A stretch of DNA of 64,000 nt from Pseudomonas koreensis (GTDB lineage: Bacteria; Pseudomonadota; Gammaproteobacteria; Pseudomonadales; Pseudomonadaceae). The DNA is taken from NCBI RefSeq assembly GCF_012986595.1, contig NZ_JAAQYM010000002.1:496001-560000 (forward strand). Direction: 5' to 3'. The first letter of the stretch is position 1. Every line of letters starts with the position of its first letter. Positions 7,993-16,622 of the stretch are shown here, piece after piece. The translations under genes were made by a program, and so were the position numbers. Under the pieces are notes generated by a model. That model was not told where the DNA came from. It did no database searches and saw nothing but the letters and a program-made list of their open reading frames with translations.

Positions 7993-8589
7993 ATGACCAC
8001 TTCGGAAAAAGCCCTGCGTTCACAACGCCTGAACCAGATCACTCACGAGCCGCACAGCAAGCTCGACGCCCTGGTCAAGGCTCACGCGCCGTTCGAAACC
8101 CGCGCCAGTTTTGCGCGCTTCGTCGTCGCGCAATATCTGTTTCAGTCGGAACTGGTCGACCTCTATAACAACGCCGAACTGACGGCCATCGTCCCGGATC
8201 TGCCGGCCCGTTGCCGCGCTGCAGCGGCCAAGGCTGACCTGGCGGACCTGGACACTGAAGTCCCGGCCCCCGTGGCTGGCGCCGTGAAAAATCCGGGCAA
8301 GGCCCGGGCTTTGGGCTGGCTGTTCGTCTCCGAAGGTTCGAAGCTTGGCGCAGCGTTCCTGATCAAGCGCGCCGTGGCGCTGGAGCTGAGCGAAACCTTC
8401 GGCGCCCGGCACTTGGGCGAGCCCGAGGGCGGTCGTGCCGAAGGCTGGAAAAGCTTCGTGCGCACCCTCGACTCGCTGCAATTCACGGCCGAAGAGGAAG
8501 CCGAAGTCGAGCAAGGCGCGCTGGATGCATTCAACCGCTTCACCGTGCTGCTGGAACAGGCTTACGCAACCGAAGCCGAGCCGGCCTGA
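7993..8589 (+). CDS. hemO: Heme oxygenase, biliverdin-producing
   Basis: Cytoplasmic enzyme that opens imported heme to biliverdin, CO and iron. The product is 198 residues, the same length as P. aeruginosa PigA/HemO, to which it aligns along its length from memory (LRSQRLNQITHEPH, FARFVVAQYLFQ, GWLFVSEGSKLGAAFL, GARHLGEPEGGRA). The proximal heme-ligand histidine is H21. Residues that set the unusual beta/delta cleavage in PigA appear kept: N14, a basic pair K125-R126 in the K132 region, and the Phe in NRFTVLLEQ. The ATG at 7993 follows AAGGACC. A dedicated copy of the receptor promoter block precedes it, so it likely belongs to the same regulon as a separate transcript. A palindromic repeat lies downstream. 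Confidence 0.92.
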   Translation: MTTSEKALRSQRLNQITHEPHSKLDALVKAHAPFETRASFARFVVAQYLFQSELVDLYNNAELTAIVPDLPARCRAAAAKADLADLDTEVPAPVAGAVKNPGKARALGWLFVSEGSKLGAAFLIKRAVALELSETFGARHLGEPEGGRAEGWKSFVRTLDSLQFTAEEEAEVEQGALDAFNRFTVLLEQAYATEAEPA

Positions 8590-8601
8590 TCCAGCACAAA
8601 T

Positions 8602-8700
8602 CCCCTTGTAGGAGTGAGCCTGCTCGCGATGGCGGTGTATCAGTCGACATTGATGTTGCATGACCGGACGCCATCGCGAGCAGGCTCACTCCTACAGGGG
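8602..8700. repeat. Palindromic intergenic repeat, GAGCCTGCTCGCGATGGCG type
   Basis: Arms of about 32 nt run from CCCCTTGTAGGAGTGAG to CTCACTCCTACAGGGG, with a 34-nt centre. It lies between heme oxygenase and the DUF454 gene. Its sibling is at 29997-30088. Confidence 0.9.
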
Positions 8701-8754
8701 AACTGTGTAAGCCTGTAAGATCCCGATTCCGCTTCAGAAGCCACCGCTGAGCCC

Positions 8755-9150
8755 ATGCCGCAACCCGCCTCCTCCAAACTCGCCCGTCTGCTGTTCGGCC
8801 TGCTGGCCTACGTCAGCCTCGGCATCGGCCTGATTGCCATCGTCGTGCCAGGCTTGCCGACCACCGAGTTCATCCTGCTTGCCGCCTGGGCCGCCACGCG
8901 CAGCTCGCCACGCCTGAGCGCCTGGCTGGAAAACCATCGGCTGTTCGGGCCGATCCTGAGCAACTGGCGCAACGGCAAGATCATCGCGCGCAAGGCCAAG
9001 GTCAGCGCCACGATCAGCATGCTGCTGTGTGCGACGCTGATGCTGGTGATGCTTGATCACGGCTGGCCGGTGTACCTGGCGATTGCCGGCATGACCCTGG
9101 GCAACCTGTGGATCTGGTCGCGCCCGGAAGCCATCACCTCCTCCTCCTGA
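8755..9150 (+). CDS. DUF454 (YbaN-type) inner-membrane protein
   Basis: Small integral membrane protein of unknown function, 131 residues. Two hydrophobic stretches near the N-terminus (LLFGLLAYVSLGIGLIAIVV, about 12-32) carry the family signature VPGLPTTEFILLAAWA, followed by a cytoplasmic-looking RSSPRLSAWLENHRLFGPIL and two further hydrophobic segments at about 88-120. This arrangement is the YbaN/DUF454 family. The start ATG at 8755 lacks a strong ribosome site. It stands alone between two dispersed repeats and its neighbours give no clue to its role. Confidence 0.85.
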   Translation: MPQPASSKLARLLFGLLAYVSLGIGLIAIVVPGLPTTEFILLAAWAATRSSPRLSAWLENHRLFGPILSNWRNGKIIARKAKVSATISMLLCATLMLVMLDHGWPVYLAIAGMTLGNLWIWSRPEAITSSS

Positions 9151-9164
9151 CTTCACAGCCCCTC

Positions 9165-9286
9165 TGTGGCGAGGGAGCTTGCTCCCGCTCGGCGGCAAAA
9201 CCGTCGCAAAACCTTTGCACAGGGTGACTCGACAAGAATGCAGCGGAGCGCTTCGCACTCCAGCGGGAGCAAGCTCCCTCGCCACA
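9165..9286. repeat. Palindromic repeat, GTGGCGAGGGAGCTTGCTCCCGCT type
   Basis: 25-nt perfect arms at 9165-9189 and 9262-9286 flank a 72-nt centre. This sequence type occurs only once in the window. Confidence 0.88.
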
Positions 9287-9516
9287 AAAGCCTCATCACC
9301 CCACAAGCACTCCGTCATTCATCAGGCTGAAACTTCCCTGTAATTAATCGCCTTTTCAGCACAATCCCCTGCGCAAACGTTTTGCGCTGACCGTTCGTCG
9401 GCAAGGGCCTCATGCGCCCTCGCCCGGCGCCGATGAGCATTGAATGGCGCTGAATGGATTTGGCGAACCGGTTACTCCGCCCGGGCCACCTGCTCATTCA
9501 TTCACGAGATCGCCCC

Positions 9517-11655
9517 ATGTTCGACTCTCTCTCCATTCGCCTGAAAATCGTCCTGCTCTCCGGTCTGTGTCTGCTCGGTGTGGTTGCGCTGATCGTCGGC
9601 ATGAACATTTACCAGACCAACCAGAACGACGAACTGGTCAGCGACTCGAGCAACAAGCTGCTCACCGCCAGTGTGCAGAACCTGTTGCAGGCCAAGGCGG
9701 CCGAGCAGGCGGTGCGGGTGCAGAAGACGTTTGGCGAAAGCCTGACGGTGATCACCGCCCTGGCCGATCAGATCAAGGACATGCGCGTGATGGCCGCCAA
9801 GCGTGCGCTGGACGCTGGCGCCCTGCGTGAAGAGTTGAACCTGAGCCTGAAAACCGCGTTCGAGCGCAACGACAAGGTGCTCGGTATCTGGCTCGCCTTC
9901 GAACCCAACGGCCTCGATGGCAAGGACAGCGAATTCGTCAACGATGCCGCGCGCCAGTCCAACGAAGCCGGGCGCTTTGCGACGTATTGGAGCCGCGCTG
10001 CCGGTTCTGCGCTGAACACGATCATGGTCGAAGAAGACATGACCAAGACCACCCTCAGCCTCAGCGGCACGCCGTACAACAGCTGGTACACCTGCCCTCG
10101 CGACAACAAGCGCACCTGCCTGCTCGACCCGTATGCCGATACCGTGGGCACCAAGGAAATGTTGATGACCACCATTTCCGTGCCGCTGATCGTCGACGGC
10201 AAGGCCATCGGCGTGGTCGGTGTCGACATCGCCCTCGATGCCCTGCAAGCGGCGGCCGTGGAGTCCCAGCGCAACCTGTTCAACAACGCCGGGCACATGC
10301 TGATCGTCTCCGGCAGCGGCGTGCTCGGTGCCGACAGTTCCGATGCAACCAAGGTCGGCAAAAAGATCAGCGACACCCTTGGCGCCGACGGCAAAGACCT
10401 GCTGCAACTGGTCAGCAGCGGCACGCCGAAGATTCTCGAACAGGGCGACTTGATTCGCGCCGTGTATCCGGTCGATCCGATTGGCAACTCACGGGCCTGG
10501 GGCGTGGTCATCGACCTGCCGAAACAGGTGCTGCTGGCCGATTCGGTCAAGCTGCAAGCGGTGCTCGACGATGCTCAGGAAACCGGCGTGTTTACCGCAT
10601 TGGCAGTGGCAGTGGTGGCCGGTCTGATTGGCCTGCTGCTGATCTGGCTCACCGCTTCCGGCGTCACGCGCCCGATCAACAGCGTTGCCGAGATGCTGAA
10701 AAACATTGCCAGCGGTGAAGGCGATCTGACCCAGCGCCTGAACTACAGCAAGCAAGATGAACTGGGCGAACTGGTGAACTGGTTCAACCGCTTCCTCGAC
10801 AAGCTGCAACCGACCATCGCCCAGATCAAGCAGAGCATCACCGAGGCCCGTGGCACCGCCGACCAGTCTTCGGAAATCGCCCGCCAGACCAGCGAGGGCA
10901 TGCAGGTGCAGTTCCGCGAAATCGACCAGGTCGCCACCGCGTCCAACGAAATGAGCGCCACCGCCCACGACGTCGCCAACAGTGCCTCGAACGCGGCCAA
11001 CGCCGCCAAGGGCGCCGATCAGTCGGCCAAGGACGGCATGTCGATCATCGAACGCAGCACCCGCGACATCAATCAACTGGCCGACGAAGTCAGCAAAGCG
11101 GTGACCGAAGTCGAAGCGCTGGCAGTCAACAGCGAGCAGATCGGCTCGGTGCTGGAAGTGATCCGCAGCATCGCCGAACAGACCAACCTGCTGGCCCTCA
11201 ACGCCGCCATCGAAGCGGCCCGCGCCGGTGAGAGCGGGCGTGGTTTCGCGGTGGTCGCCGATGAAGTGCGCAACCTCGCCAAGCGCACCCAGGATTCGGT
11301 GGAAGAAATCCGCATCGTCATCGAGCGCATCCAGACCGGCACCCGAGGCGTGGTCGCGACCATGCATTCGAGCCAGACCCAGGCCCACAACAACGCCGGG
11401 CAGATCCGTCAGGCGGTGGATGCGCTGGGCAAGATCAGCGATGCGGTGACGGTGATCAGCGACATGAACCTGCAGATCGCCAGCGCCGCCGAACAGCAAA
11501 GCGCCGTGGCGGAAGAGGTCAACCGCAACGTCTCGGCGATTCGCACCGTCACCGAAACATTGACCGAGCAAGCCACTGAATCGGCGGCGATCAGCAGTCA
11601 GCTCAATGCCCTGGCGAGCCAGCAGATGAAGCTGATGGATCAGTTCCGCGTCTAG
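9517..11655 (+). CDS. Methyl-accepting chemotaxis protein, dCache sensor
   Basis: Chemoreceptor that senses a periplasmic ligand and signals to CheA. From the ATG at 9517 the product is 712 residues. A membrane segment lies at about 10-32, a large periplasmic double-Cache domain at about 35-355, a second membrane segment at about 365-390, HAMP at about 390-445, and a signalling domain to the end with the hairpin tip [20 protein letters not shown]. Two cysteines in [17 protein letters not shown] could form a disulfide near the binding pocket. Length and architecture resemble polyamine-type receptors such as TlpQ/McpU, but the ligand cannot be assigned. The canonical amino-acid motif RxWY is absent. 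The longer open frame from 9454 is not favoured because its N-terminus lacks the membrane lead. Confidence 0.9.
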   Translation: MFDSLSIRLKIVLLSGLCLLGVVALIVGMNIYQTNQNDELVSDSSNKLLTASVQNLLQAKAAEQAVRVQKTFGESLTVITALADQIKDMRVMAAKRALDAGALREELNLSLKTAFERNDKVLGIWLAFEPNGLDGKDSEFVNDAARQSNEAGRFATYWSRAAGSALNTIMVEEDMTKTTLSLSGTPYNSWYTCPRDNKRTCLLDPYADTVGTKEMLMTTISVPLIVDGKAIGVVGVDIALDALQAAAVESQRNLFNNAGHMLIVSGSGVLGADSSDATKVGKKISDTLGADGKDLLQLVSSGTPKILEQGDLIRAVYPVDPIGNSRAWGVVIDLPKQVLLADSVKLQAVLDDAQETGVFTALAVAVVAGLIGLLLIWLTASGVTRPINSVAEMLKNIASGEGDLTQRLNYSKQDELGELVNWFNRFLDKLQPTIAQIKQSITEARGTADQSSEIARQTSEGMQVQFREIDQVATASNEMSATAHDVANSASNAANAAKGADQSAKDGMSIIERSTRDINQLADEVSKAVTEVEALAVNSEQIGSVLEVIRSIAEQTNLLALNAAIEAARAGESGRGFAVVADEVRNLAKRTQDSVEEIRIVIERIQTGTRGVVATMHSSQTQAHNNAGQIRQAVDALGKISDAVTVISDMNLQIASAAEQQSAVAEEVNRNVSAIRTVTETLTEQATESAAISSQLNALASQQMKLMDQFRV

Positions 11656-11673
11656 CAAACCTGCAAAAAAACC

Positions 11674-11763
11674 TGTGGGAGCGAGCCTGCTCGCGAAGAC
11701 GGCAGCACATACAACATTAATGTGACTGATCCACCGCATTCGCGAGCAGGCTCGCTCCCACAG
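11674..11763. repeat. Palindromic repeat, GTGGGAGCGAGCCTGCTCGCGAA type
   Basis: TGTGGGAGCGAGCCTGCTCG at 11674 is matched by its complement ending at 11763. Siblings are at 13204, 22270, 54493 and 56235. Confidence 0.9.
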
Positions 11764-11846
11764 AGGTAAGTGTTCACCCACTAGCGTTTTCATCTGGCCC
11801 GACATTCTTTTGCACTATCATCGCCCTCTCTCCCGGAGGGCCGTCG

Positions 11847-13193
11847 ATGACTGATTTACTCACGTCCATTCAAGCCGCACTCGGCTTGCCCCACACGCCG
11901 ATTCCGTTCACCGGCAGCGGCGCGCTGCCCTCGGCGTTCGCCGTCACCGACCTGGCCTGCGCCAGCATTGGCGCTGCCGGGCAGGCCGTCGCCGAGCTGC
12001 TCCGACAGCAGACCGGGCACGTGCCCGCTGTCGAAGTCGACCGAAGGCTGGCTTCGTTCTGGTTCGCCACCTCACTGCGCCCGATTGGCTGGGAAGTCCC
12101 GCCGCTGTGGGATCCGGTCGCCGGCGATTACGCGACCCGGGACGGCTGGATCCGCCTGCACACCAACGCCCCGCACCACCGCGCCGCTGCTGAAAGTGTG
12201 CTGGGTGCCTGCGCCGACCGTGCCGCGATGGCGGCGAAAGTCGCGCAATGGAGCAGTGCCGAGCTGGAGCAAGCGGTGGTCGAGGCCAAGGGCTGCGCCG
12301 CCCAAATGCGCAGTTGGGCACAGTGGCAGCAGCACCCGCAGGGGCTGGCGGTGAATGCCGAACCGCTGGTGCACTTCACTGCTGATCACGACGAAATCGC
12401 GTCATCGTGGTCCGGTTCGCAGACGCAACCGCTGGCCGGCCTCAAGGTGCTGGACTTGACCCGGGTGCTCGCCGGCCCCACCGCCAGCCGTTTTCTCGCC
12501 GGCCTCGGTGCCAATGTGCTGCGCATCGATCCGCCGAGCTGGAACGAACCGGGCGTGGTGCCGGAAGTCACCCTCGGCAAACGCTGCGCACGGCTTGATC
12601 TGCATGCTCCGGCGGATCGCGCGCTGTTTGAAAACCTGTTGAAGGGCGCCGACATTCTGCTGCACGGCTACCGCGCCGACGCCCTGGAACGCCTTGGCTT
12701 CGGTGCCGAGCGCCGCCGGCAACTGGCGCCGGGGCTGATCGATGTCTGCCTCAACGCCTACGGCTGGAGTGGCCCATGGCAGAACCGCCGTGGCTTCGAC
12801 AGCCTGGTGCAGATGAGCAGCGGCATCGCCGAGGCCGGACAGCGCTGGAAGCACGCTGACAAACCCACGCCGCTGCCGGTGCAGGCACTGGATCATGCGA
12901 CCGGGTATCTGATGGCGGCGAGTGTGATCCGTCTTCTGACGGAACGTTTAAAGACCGGCCGGGGCGGTTCGGCGCGTTTGTCATTGGCGCGAACTGCCAA
13001 GCTGTTGATCGAACAGGGACCGGGGCCCAACGAAGCCCTGCGCGCCGAGGATGAGCAGGATCAAAACCCTCGGGTGGAACAGACCCCGTGGGGGCCGGCG
13101 CACCGCTTGCTGGCACCCGTGACGATCAGCGGGACGCCGCTGCACTGGGCGCTGCCGGCCACTGAATTGGGTTCACATCGCCCGCAGTGGTGA
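11847..13193 (+). CDS. CoA transferase, class III (CaiB/BaiF family)
   Basis: Predicted enzyme moving CoA between a CoA thioester and a carboxylic acid, substrate unknown. The product is 448 residues. The class III signature LAGLKVLDLTRVLAGPTASR sits near residue 193, well inside the chain, followed by GANVLRIDPP and LLKGADILLHGYR. GFDSLVQMSSGIAE contains the aspartate that carries the acyl link in this family. About 190 residues precede the family core, so the protein has an extended N-terminal half, and its order differs from compact CaiB proteins. The ATG at 11847 has a good GGAGGG site. It stands alone between repeats. Confidence 0.87.
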   Translation: MTDLLTSIQAALGLPHTPIPFTGSGALPSAFAVTDLACASIGAAGQAVAELLRQQTGHVPAVEVDRRLASFWFATSLRPIGWEVPPLWDPVAGDYATRDGWIRLHTNAPHHRAAAESVLGACADRAAMAAKVAQWSSAELEQAVVEAKGCAAQMRSWAQWQQHPQGLAVNAEPLVHFTADHDEIASSWSGSQTQPLAGLKVLDLTRVLAGPTASRFLAGLGANVLRIDPPSWNEPGVVPEVTLGKRCARLDLHAPADRALFENLLKGADILLHGYRADALERLGFGAERRRQLAPGLIDVCLNAYGWSGPWQNRRGFDSLVQMSSGIAEAGQRWKHADKPTPLPVQALDHATGYLMAASVIRLLTERLKTGRGGSARLSLARTAKLLIEQGPGPNEALRAEDEQDQNPRVEQTPWGPAHRLLAPVTISGTPLHWALPATELGSHRPQW

Positions 13194-13203
13194 ATTTGAA
13201 ACC

Positions 13204-13273
13204 GCTATCGCGAGCAGGCTCACGCCCACATTTGCAATGTATTCCCCTGTGGGAGCGAGCCTGCTCGCGAAGA
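13204..13273. repeat. Palindromic repeat, GAGCCTGCTCGCG type, short form
   Basis: GCTATCGCGAGCAGGCTCACGCCCACA and a facing TGTGGGAGCGAGCCTGCTCG have only a 17-nt spacer. The two arms differ at several bases, so the element is mixed or decayed. Confidence 0.8.
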
Positions 13274-13311
13274 GGTTCGCACTGACACCAACGAGTCAGG
13301 ATCAACCTGAC

Positions 13312-14739
13312 TCACAACGACAGCACCCCGCTGTACAAACCGTATGCCGCCAACCCTGCCCCAATGACCACGGCAGTAAAAATCCCTTTCTCGACAGGGG
13401 TGAACAACGGCTCGCCCTGCTCATGTTTGGCCTTGGCAAACAGCACCACCCCTGGCGCATACAGCAGCGCCGACAGCAGCAAATACTTGACTCCGCCGGC
13501 ATACAACAACCACACCGCATAACACAGGGCGATGCCGCCGATCAGCAGGTCCTTGGTGCGTTCGGCCGAGGCGTGTTCATAGGTTTCGCCGCGTCCGCTG
13601 AGCAACACCGCGTAAGCTGCCGACCACAGGTACGGCACCAGAATCATCGAAGAGGCAAGGTAAATCAGGCTGGTGTAGGTGCCGGCGGAGAACAGCGTGA
13701 TCAGCAGGAAAATCTGAATCATCACGTTGGTCAGCCACAGCGCATTGACCGGCACATGGTTGGCGTTTTCCTTTTTCAGAAACGCCGGCATGGTCTTGTC
13801 CTTGGCCGTGGCAAACAGGATCTCGGCGCACAGCAGCGCCCACGACAGCAACGCGCCGAGCAGCGACACCGCCAGGCCGAGGCTGATCAGCAGCGCGCCC
13901 CATGGCCCGACGATGTGTTCCAGCACCGCCGCCAGCGATGGATTCTGCAGTTTCGCCAGTTCCGGCTGGCTCATGATCCCCAGCGACAACACATTGACCA
14001 GCACCAGCAGCGCCAGCACGCCGATAAAACCGATCACCGTGGCACGGCCGACATCGCTGCGTTTCTGCGCCCGCGCCGAGTACACGCTGGCGCCCTCGAT
14101 GCCGATGAACACGAACACCGTTACCAGCATCATGTTGCGCACCTGATCCATCACCCCGCCGAAGCTCGGGTTGCTGCGGCCCCAGATGTCGCGGGTGAAG
14201 ATGTCGGCCTTGAACGCCACCGCCGCAATGACGATGAACATGATCAGCGGCACGATCTTGGCGACCGTGGTCACCTGATTGATGAACGCCGCCTCCTTGA
14301 TCCCGCGCATCACCAGAAAATGCACGGCCCACAGCAGCACCGACGCGCAACCGATGGCGACCGGCGTGTTGCCCTGGCCGAACACCGGGAAGAAATAACC
14401 GAGGGTGCTGAACAGCAATACGAAATAACCGACGTTGCCCAGCCAGGCGCTGATCCAGTAACCCCAGGCGGACGAGAAACCCATGTAGTCGCCGAATCCG
14501 GCCTTGGCGTAGGCGTAGACGCCGGAGTCCAGTTCGGGCTTGCGGTTGGCCAGGGTCTGGAACACGAAGGCCAGGGTCAGCATGCCGATGGCGGTGATGC
14601 CCCAACCGATCAGGATCGCCCCGGCATCGGCGCGGGCGGCCATATTTTGTGGCAGGGAAAAAATCCCTCCTCCAATCATCGAACCCACCACCAGGGCGAT
14701 CAACGCACCCAGTCGCAGCTTTTGCGTCGGTTGCGACAT
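13312..14739 (-). CDS. ArcD-like arginine/ornithine antiporter, second copy
   Basis: Inner-membrane amino acid antiporter of the APC superfamily, 475 residues with about 12-13 hydrophobic segments. The N-terminus LRLGALIALVVGSMIGGGIF and the segments WGYWISAWLGNVGYF and GYFFPVFGQGN are nearly the same as in the operon arcD at 15162-16589, which has the same length. The two copies are divergently arranged across a 422-bp control region. The GGAG ribosome site at about 14750 supports the ATG at 14739. Likely substrates are arginine and ornithine, but a duplicate may have shifted specificity (for example to lysine or citrulline), which sequence alone cannot settle. The frame is intact, so it is not a decaying copy. 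Confidence 0.9.
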   Translation of the reverse strand: MSQPTQKLRLGALIALVVGSMIGGGIFSLPQNMAARADAGAILIGWGITAIGMLTLAFVFQTLANRKPELDSGVYAYAKAGFGDYMGFSSAWGYWISAWLGNVGYFVLLFSTLGYFFPVFGQGNTPVAIGCASVLLWAVHFLVMRGIKEAAFINQVTTVAKIVPLIMFIVIAAVAFKADIFTRDIWGRSNPSFGGVMDQVRNMMLVTVFVFIGIEGASVYSARAQKRSDVGRATVIGFIGVLALLVLVNVLSLGIMSQPELAKLQNPSLAAVLEHIVGPWGALLISLGLAVSLLGALLSWALLCAEILFATAKDKTMPAFLKKENANHVPVNALWLTNVMIQIFLLITLFSAGTYTSLIYLASSMILVPYLWSAAYAVLLSGRGETYEHASAERTKDLLIGGIALCYAVWLLYAGGVKYLLLSALLYAPGVVLFAKAKHEQGEPLFTPVEKGIFTAVVIGAGLAAYGLYSGVLSL

Positions 14740-15161
14740 TCTTGTCTCCCTTAATTTATTTGTAACAACTATTAACTAAACGGCTAATACCGAATCACGT
14801 TTATCAAGTAATGCCGAGAAACACCCTCTTATATATAGCGACTGATGCTAACGGCTATCACGCCTAGACAGTTTTGTTGGCGAATCCTGATAAATCAATT
14901 CTGTACTGAAAACAGACGCCGAAATTTGCCAAAAGCTGAAAAAGAACTAGCGTGTTAATTCCATAGTAATAAGACCAATTCCCAACCACATCAGGCAAAA
15001 CCCTCTAGGACGGGCTTTCCAGGCAATAGCGTTATGCCTCCAGTTGTTTCATAAGTCATTCATTAACAATGGAATGTGGCCATGCACTGATCTACGTCAG
15101 CTGATTGAACAGACAACAGATCTACGCTGTGAACTCTTCTCTCCTGCAATGGAGTCATGCA
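14740..15161. promoter_or_regulatory. Divergent control region of the two arcD genes
   Basis: 422 bp without a gene, visibly AT-richer than its surroundings. It holds the promoter region for both antiporter genes. A candidate Anr site lies at 15087-15100. TTGATTTATCAG (minus strand, about 14887-14898) is palindromic, but its halves are 2 bp apart, so it is not an Anr box. No small ORF was supported here. Confidence 0.6.
15087..15100 (+). promoter_or_regulatory. Candidate Anr/Fnr box of the arc operon
   Basis: CTGATCTACGTCAG matches the Anr consensus TTGAT-N4-ATCAA at 7 of 10 positions. TACGCT at 15123-15128 is a possible -10, which would put the box near -41.5. Anr activation of arcDABC is established in P. 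aeruginosa. This particular site is inferred. Confidence 0.45.
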
Positions 15162-16589
15162 ATGTCTGAAGCTCCCGGAAAACTACGACTAGGTGCACTG
15201 GTTGCCTTGGTAGTCGGCTCAATGATCGGTGGCGGGATATTTTCTTTGCCACAAAACATGGCCGCCAGCGCCGACGTCGGCGCGGTGCTGATTGGTTGGG
15301 CCATCACCGCTGTCGGCATGCTCACCCTCGCTTTTGTTTTTCAGACCCTCGCCAATCGCAAGCCCGATCTGGACGGCGGTGTCTACGCCTATGCCAAGGC
15401 CGGATTCGGCGATTACATGGGTTTCTCGTCCGCCTGGGGTTACTGGATCAGCGCCTGGCTGGGCAACGTCGGTTACTTTGTTCTGTTGTTCAGCACCCTC
15501 GGTTATTTCTTTCCGGTGTTCGGCGAAGGCAACACGGTGGCGGCGGTCATCGGCGCATCCGTGCTGCTGTGGGCCGTGCACTTTCTGGTGCTGCGCGGGA
15601 TCAAGGAGGCGGCCTTCATCAACCTGGTGACCACCGTCGCCAAGGTCGTGCCGCTGCTGCTGTTCGTATTGATCGCGCTCTTCGCGTTCAAACTGGACAT
15701 CTTCACCGCCGACATCTGGGGCGTGAAAAACCCTGATCTGGGCAGCGTGATGAACCAGGTGCGCAACATGATGCTGGTCACCGTGTGGGTGTTCATAGGC
15801 ATCGAGGGCGCGAGCATCTTCTCGGCCCGCGCCGAAAAACGCTCGGACGTGGGTAAAGCCACCGTCATCGGTTTCATCACCGTGCTGCTGTTCCTGGTGC
15901 TGGTCAACGTGCTGTCGCTGGGCATCATGACTCAGCCGGAACTGGCGAAACTGCAGAACCCGTCGATGGCCGCCGTGCTCGAGCACGTGGTCGGTCACTG
16001 GGGTGCGGTGCTGATCAGTGTCGGTCTGATCATCTCGTTGCTGGGCGCTCTGCTGTCGTGGGTGCTGCTGTGCGCGGAGATCATGTTCGCCGCCGCCAAA
16101 GACCACACCATGCCGGAGTTCCTGCGCAAGGAAAACGCCAACCACGTACCGGTCAACGCCCTGTGGCTGACCAACGCGATGGTGCAGGTGTTCCTGATCA
16201 TCACCCTGTTCTCGGCCAGCACTTACCTGTCGCTGATCTACCTCGCCACCTCGATGATTCTGGTGCCGTACCTGTGGTCGGCGGCCTACGCCCTGCTGCT
16301 GGCGGTGCGCGGCGAAACCTATGAGGGCTTCGCGGCCGAGCGGCGCAAGGACCTGATCATTGGCGGCATCGCCCTGATCTATGCGGTCTGGCTGCTGTAC
16401 GCCGGCGGGGTGAAATACCTGCTGCTCTCCGCCCTGCTGTACGCCCCCGGCGCGATCCTGTTCGCCAAGGCCAAGCTCGAACTCAAACAAGCGGTTTTCA
16501 CCAACGTCGAGAAGCTGATTTTCGCTGCGGTGGTCGTCGGTGCCCTGGTGGCAGCCTACGGTCTCTACGACGGCTTCCTGACTCTGTAA
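15162..16589 (+). CDS. arcD: Arginine/ornithine antiporter of the ADI pathway
   Basis: Exchanges external arginine for internal ornithine so that the arginine deiminase pathway can make ATP without respiration. The product is 475 residues with about 12-13 membrane segments, including GSMIGGGIFSLPQNMAA near the start. The ATG at 15162 with GGAG upstream is preferred over the longer open frame from 15105, because it gives the same N-terminus and the same length as the paralogue at 13312-14739. It leads the arcD-arcA-arcB-arcC operon, 33 bp before arcA. Control is expected from Anr and possibly ArgR. A candidate Anr box is listed at 15087. Confidence 0.95.
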   Translation: MSEAPGKLRLGALVALVVGSMIGGGIFSLPQNMAASADVGAVLIGWAITAVGMLTLAFVFQTLANRKPDLDGGVYAYAKAGFGDYMGFSSAWGYWISAWLGNVGYFVLLFSTLGYFFPVFGEGNTVAAVIGASVLLWAVHFLVLRGIKEAAFINLVTTVAKVVPLLLFVLIALFAFKLDIFTADIWGVKNPDLGSVMNQVRNMMLVTVWVFIGIEGASIFSARAEKRSDVGKATVIGFITVLLFLVLVNVLSLGIMTQPELAKLQNPSMAAVLEHVVGHWGAVLISVGLIISLLGALLSWVLLCAEIMFAAAKDHTMPEFLRKENANHVPVNALWLTNAMVQVFLIITLFSASTYLSLIYLATSMILVPYLWSAAYALLLAVRGETYEGFAAERRKDLIIGGIALIYAVWLLYAGGVKYLLLSALLYAPGAILFAKAKLELKQAVFTNVEKLIFAAVVVGALVAAYGLYDGFLTL

Positions 16590-16622
16590 CCCCTGATTGT
16601 TTTGTTATCTGGAGGATCTGAA

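Noticed and set aside
8602..9286. Closely spaced repeats as a possible CRISPR or mobile element
   Set aside because: They are palindromic pairs of different families around one gene, not regular direct repeats with unique spacers. No cas or transposase gene is near.
14885..14900. Anr box at TTGATTTATCAG on the minus strand
   Set aside because: The half-sites are separated by 2 bp instead of 4, which does not fit Anr/Fnr binding.
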